NCBI RefSeq assembly: GCF_024345835.1
Contig: NZ_JAGQBW010000020.1
Coordinates: forward strand, 1 to 47,109
From: Synechococcus sp. HJ21-Hayes
Lineage (GTDB): Bacteria > Cyanobacteriota > Cyanobacteriia > PCC-6307 > Cyanobiaceae
DNA: 47,109 nt
Direction of reading: 5' to 3'
A program made the position numbers and the translations under genes. Positions 44,669 through 47,109 of the stretch are shown here, piece by piece. The notes beneath the pieces were generated by a model. It was not told the origin of the DNA, searched no databases, and saw only the letters and a program-made list of their open reading frames with translations. The first letter of the stretch is position 1, and every line of letters begins with the position of its first letter.

Positions 44669-45854
44669 AGCAAGGGCCAAGGGCATGGACGCTGACATCG
44701 GCTCTGGCAGTGGCCGCCATCGATCTCCCGCCGGGGCGGTGACCCTGGCGGCGCTCCTGCTGGGCCTGGCGGGCTGCGGCGAGGGCGGCAAACGGCGGCC
44801 ACCGGCACTGGTGACGGTGGCGCCGGCCAGCAGCCAGCGCTTCGAGCAGACCCTCAACACCGTGAGCACCCTCGAGGCGGCTGAGGAGATCGACCTGGCG
44901 GCCCAAGCGGGCGGTCGCGTGCAGCGGCTGCTGGTGCGCACCGGTGATTCCGTACGGGCCGGCCAGCTGCTGGTGGTGCTGGATCAAACCCAGCTGCGGG
45001 CCGAGGTGCAGGCCCTACGGGCCAAGGCCAAACGGGATCAACTGGCCTACGAGCGCTTTCGCAGCCTGGTGAGCCAGGGGGCCGCCAGCGCCCTACAGGC
45101 CGAGGAATACCAGGCCAACGCCATCGGATCGAGCGAGTCCCTGCGGGCCAGGCTGGCGGATCTTGCCTACAAGGAGATCCGCGCCCCGATTGCTGGGGTG
45201 ATGGGGGATCTGACCATCAAGCCCGGCGATGTGGTGTCCGCGGGCACCCCTTTCAGCCGCATCATCCGCAACGAACGACTACTGGCACGCATCGATGTGC
45301 CCGCCGGCCGGATGGGTCAGCTGCGGCCGGGGCAATCGGTGCAGCTGCTGGCGGCCGATAGCGACCAGCCGCAGGCGGAGGGCCGCATCAGCCAGGTGGA
45401 CCCCGGCGTCAGCGCCACCAGCCAGACCCTGCTGGCCAAGGCCATCATCCGCAATCCCGATGGCCTGCTGCGCAATGGCCAGCGGCTGCGCACGCGGGTG
45501 CTATTGGGCAGCGAGCAGCAGCTCTCGGTGCCGTTTGAGGCGGTGACCCGCCAGTTCGGCCAGGCCTTTGTCTTTGTGGTGGGCAACCTCGAGCAGCTAC
45601 GCCAGGACCCTGGCCGCGCCGACCTGAAGGCGCTGGAGCGACTCCACAAAGGCACCGCCATGGCGCTGCAGCGCCCAGTGCAGGTGGGCCCGTTGCAGGG
45701 GAACCGCTATCCGGTGCTGGAGGGGCTGCGGCCGGGGGAGCGGGTGATCGTGTCGGGCACCATGGGGCTGCGGCACGGCAGCCCGGTGAGGATCAAGGCC
45801 GGCGGGGCGCCCCGCGGCGTTGCGCCAGCACCTCCTGCACCTGGCGCCAACTGA
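44661..45854 (+). CDS. RND periplasmic adaptor (membrane-fusion) lipoprotein
   Basis: A 397-residue adaptor. The signal ends in the lipobox LAGCGEG, so Cys would be lipidated. Then come beta/lipoyl segments (EIDLAAQAGGRVQRLLVRTG, SVRAGQLLVVLDQTQL), a short alpha-helical hairpin and the second lipoyl half RAPIAGVMGDLTIKPGDVV, followed by beta-barrel and membrane-proximal domains (PFEAVTRQFGQAFVFVV, VLEGLRPGERVIVSGTMGLR). It links the RND pump to an outer-membrane channel, which is not encoded here. Its last 62 bases overlap the convergent hisIE gene, and the Ala/Pro tail GVAPAPPAPGAN is read from that overlap. Confidence 0.92.
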   Translation: MAEARAKGMDADIGSGSGRHRSPAGAVTLAALLLGLAGCGEGGKRRPPALVTVAPASSQRFEQTLNTVSTLEAAEEIDLAAQAGGRVQRLLVRTGDSVRAGQLLVVLDQTQLRAEVQALRAKAKRDQLAYERFRSLVSQGAASALQAEEYQANAIGSSESLRARLADLAYKEIRAPIAGVMGDLTIKPGDVVSAGTPFSRIIRNERLLARIDVPAGRMGQLRPGQSVQLLAADSDQPQAEGRISQVDPGVSATSQTLLAKAIIRNPDGLLRNGQRLRTRVLLGSEQQLSVPFEAVTRQFGQAFVFVVGNLEQLRQDPGRADLKALERLHKGTAMALQRPVQVGPLQGNRYPVLEGLRPGERVIVSGTMGLRHGSPVRIKAGGAPRGVAPAPPAPGAN

Positions 45855-46500
45855 CGCCATGGTGGGCCAGGGCCACCTGCAGGTGAAACACGATGTCGGC
45901 CGCTTCTCCGGCGATCTCGGCGGGGTTGTTGTCCTTGCAGGCCATCACGAACTCGGCACTCTCCTCGCCGATCTTCTTGAGGATGCGGTTGTCACCGCCC
46001 TCCAACAGCTTGTTGGTGTAGCTGCCCGGCTCGGGCCGATCGCGGCGGTCCTCGATCACCCGCATCAGCTCGGTGCAGGCATCGGCCGGGGGCTGGGGAG
46101 CCGCAGGACCGCCACCGCTGGGTGTGGGCCCCTCGTCGTAGAAGCAGCTGCGGGCACCGGTGTGGCAGGCCCCAGCTCCGATCTGCTCAATGCTGAGCAG
46201 CAGCACATCGGCATCGCAGTCGTAGCGGAGGCCCCGCAGTTTCTGGAGCTGACCGCTGGTGGCCCCCTTGTGCCACAGCTCCTGGCGGGAACGGCTCCAG
46301 TAATGCACCTCACCGCTGGCCAGGGTGTGCTCGATGGCCTCCTGATTCATCCAGGCCACCATCAGCACGGCTCCATCGAGCCAGTCCTGGGCCACAGCGG
46401 GGATCAGGCCGGCCTCGTTAAAACGAAGGCTGGCGAGGAGTGAGGCGCGAAAGGCCGGATCCGGGGCCTGAAATGATGCCTGCACGGGCAGCCGATCCAT
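45793..46500 (-). CDS. hisIE: Bifunctional phosphoribosyl-AMP cyclohydrolase / phosphoribosyl-ATP pyrophosphatase
   Basis: HisIE performs two successive steps of histidine synthesis. HisI (about 1-125) has WLDGAVLMVAWMNQEAIEHT, SRSRQELWHKGATSGQLQ and the metal-binding CDADVLLLSIEQIGAGACHT. HisE (about 140-235) has TNKLLEGGDNRILKKIGEES with the conserved Glu residues, then AEFVMACKDN and GEAADIVFHLQVAL. Both domains look complete. ATG at 46500 begins MDRLPVQASFQAPDPAF; the frame runs on further upstream. Its end overlaps the RND adaptor on the other strand by 62 bases. Confidence 0.95.
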   Translation of the reverse strand: MDRLPVQASFQAPDPAFRASLLASLRFNEAGLIPAVAQDWLDGAVLMVAWMNQEAIEHTLASGEVHYWSRSRQELWHKGATSGQLQKLRGLRYDCDADVLLLSIEQIGAGACHTGARSCFYDEGPTPSGGGPAAPQPPADACTELMRVIEDRRDRPEPGSYTNKLLEGGDNRILKKIGEESAEFVMACKDNNPAEIAGEAADIVFHLQVALAHHGVSWRQVQEVLAQRRGAPRRP

Positions 46501-46550
46501 CTGACCTGATCCTCCCGCAAGACCCACCTCCCGCCCCACTCCCCGAGGGA

Positions 46551-47024
46551 ATGACCGCCGCCTTCACCTGCTCGAAGACCTTCAGCGGTTACCCCTGCTG
46601 CCATCGCCAGTGGCGCCATCCCGGCCACTGCCGGTTCGTGCATGGCTACAGCCGCAGCTTCACCGTGTGGTTCCAGGCCAACGCTCTGGACATCCACGGC
46701 TTCGTGGTGGATTTCTCCAGCCTCGGCGCCCTGCAGGCCCAGCTGGCGGAACAGTTCGACCACACCTTTCTGGTGAATGCCGACGACCCGCTGCTGGAGC
46801 AGTGGCAGGCCCTGCACGAGCAAGGGGCCCTCGACCTGCGGGTGATGGACAACGTGGGCATGGAGGCCAGTGCCCAGCTGGTGTGGCAGTGGGCCAACGC
46901 GCTGCTTCAGGCCCGCGACGGGAGCCGCAGCTGCTGCTGGAAGGTGGAAGCCCGCGAAAACGAGAAGAACGCCGCCTGCTTCGAGGCTGTGCCCCAATGG
47001 TTTGAGCTGCCCTCTCCCAGCTGA
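46551..47024 (+). CDS. 6-pyruvoyl-tetrahydropterin synthase family protein
   Basis: A 157-residue protein of the 6-pyruvoyl/6-carboxy-tetrahydropterin synthase fold. The Zn region reads FSGYPCCHRQWRHPGHCRFVHGYSRSF, where classical members have HxH (HGH); here the third position is Tyr (HGY), as in a divergent branch also known from other bacteria. Catalytic residues Asp-His (FDHTFLVNADDP) and Glu (VEARENEKNAACFE) are present. Related enzymes make tetrahydropterin or queuosine precursors. ATG at 46551 follows a CGAGGGA ribosome site. Divergent from hisIE across 50 bases. Confidence 0.82.
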   Translation: MTAAFTCSKTFSGYPCCHRQWRHPGHCRFVHGYSRSFTVWFQANALDIHGFVVDFSSLGALQAQLAEQFDHTFLVNADDPLLEQWQALHEQGALDLRVMDNVGMEASAQLVWQWANALLQARDGSRSCCWKVEARENEKNAACFEAVPQWFELPSPS

Positions 47025-47027
47025 CGC

Positions 47028-47109
47028 TCAGGCGGACTTCACGCCCCCGCACTCCTGCCAGGAACTCCACAGCTGGGCTAGCTCCGCCTTCATCGCAACC
47101 AACTCAACC
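47028..47109 (-). CDS. 3' end of an unidentified gene
   Basis: On the minus strand 26 codons end at TGA (47028-47030): VELVAMKAELAQLWSSWQEC, then GGVKSA. A short amphipathic helix is visible. The rest lies beyond the window, and I do not recognise it. Confidence 0.5.
   Translation of the reverse strand, partial: VELVAMKAELAQLWSSWQECGGVKSA

Overview
The window looks like a chromosomal stretch of a GC-rich picocyanobacterium of the Cyanobium / freshwater Synechococcus type. The evidence is an NdhL - DUF3007 - TrpA block, a cyAbrB regulator, a group 2 sigma factor with the conserved RpoD-type regions, a CrtI/CrtISO-like oxidoreductase, a c6-type cytochrome, a cyanobacterial alternative (ARTO-type) cytochrome oxidase, and an intronless tRNA-Leu(UAA). 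Genes are packed tightly, with many ATGA-type overlaps and several tail-to-tail gene pairs whose coding ends overlap. I see no prophage, IS element, CRISPR array or rRNA.

Layout. 1-3921: end of a CrtI-like oxidoreductase, TspO, FeoB, and a convergent FeoA. 4020-4790: decayed katG and pdxH relics. 4835-10056: P-type ATPase, a secreted metallophosphatase, an eRF1-like protein and a lipase-like hydrolase. 10524-14704: NDH-2, then a minus-strand block of SDR, K+-channel-like protein and ClC. 14900-18968: a plus-strand run of RidA, cupin, SMP-30 lactonase, Nif11-like, HbpS/GlcG-like, double-VOC and DoxX proteins. 18984-29252 (minus strand): two DUF2231 membrane proteins, CtaC, CtaD, CtaE, GMC oxidoreductase, GH63 glycosidase and a second GMC oxidoreductase, apparently one transcription unit. 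29328-32594: tRNA-Leu, NdhL, DUF3007, TrpA, methyltransferase, a His-rich membrane protein and YciI. 32663-34128: outer-membrane barrel and cytochrome c. 34194-36059: decayed SbcCD-like pair. 36116-40096: cyAbrB, GNAT, a Nif11-cupin fusion, PsiE-like protein, small conserved proteins, YkvA and a sigma factor. 40357-47109: DUF2214, a zinc metalloprotease coupled to an RND pump and its lipoprotein adaptor, HisIE, a 6-pyruvoyl-tetrahydropterin-synthase-family enzyme and the end of an unknown gene.

The most interesting unit is the ARTO operon. Its subunit II has lost all four residues of the CuA C-x3-C-x3-H-x2-M signature at exactly conserved spacing. It runs directly into GMC - GH63 - GMC genes, and a lactonase/DoxX operon converges on it. 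My inference is a route in which a glycoside is hydrolysed, the sugar is oxidised by flavoproteins and the electrons reach a quinol-type terminal oxidase. One GMC protein lacks the usual catalytic His/Asn pair and the other carries a six-Cys region, so the chemistry may not be standard. Other points of note are a Nif11-cupin fusion, a potassium-channel-like filter reading TTVGTG, and two separate gene-decay scars (katG/pdxH and sbcCD).
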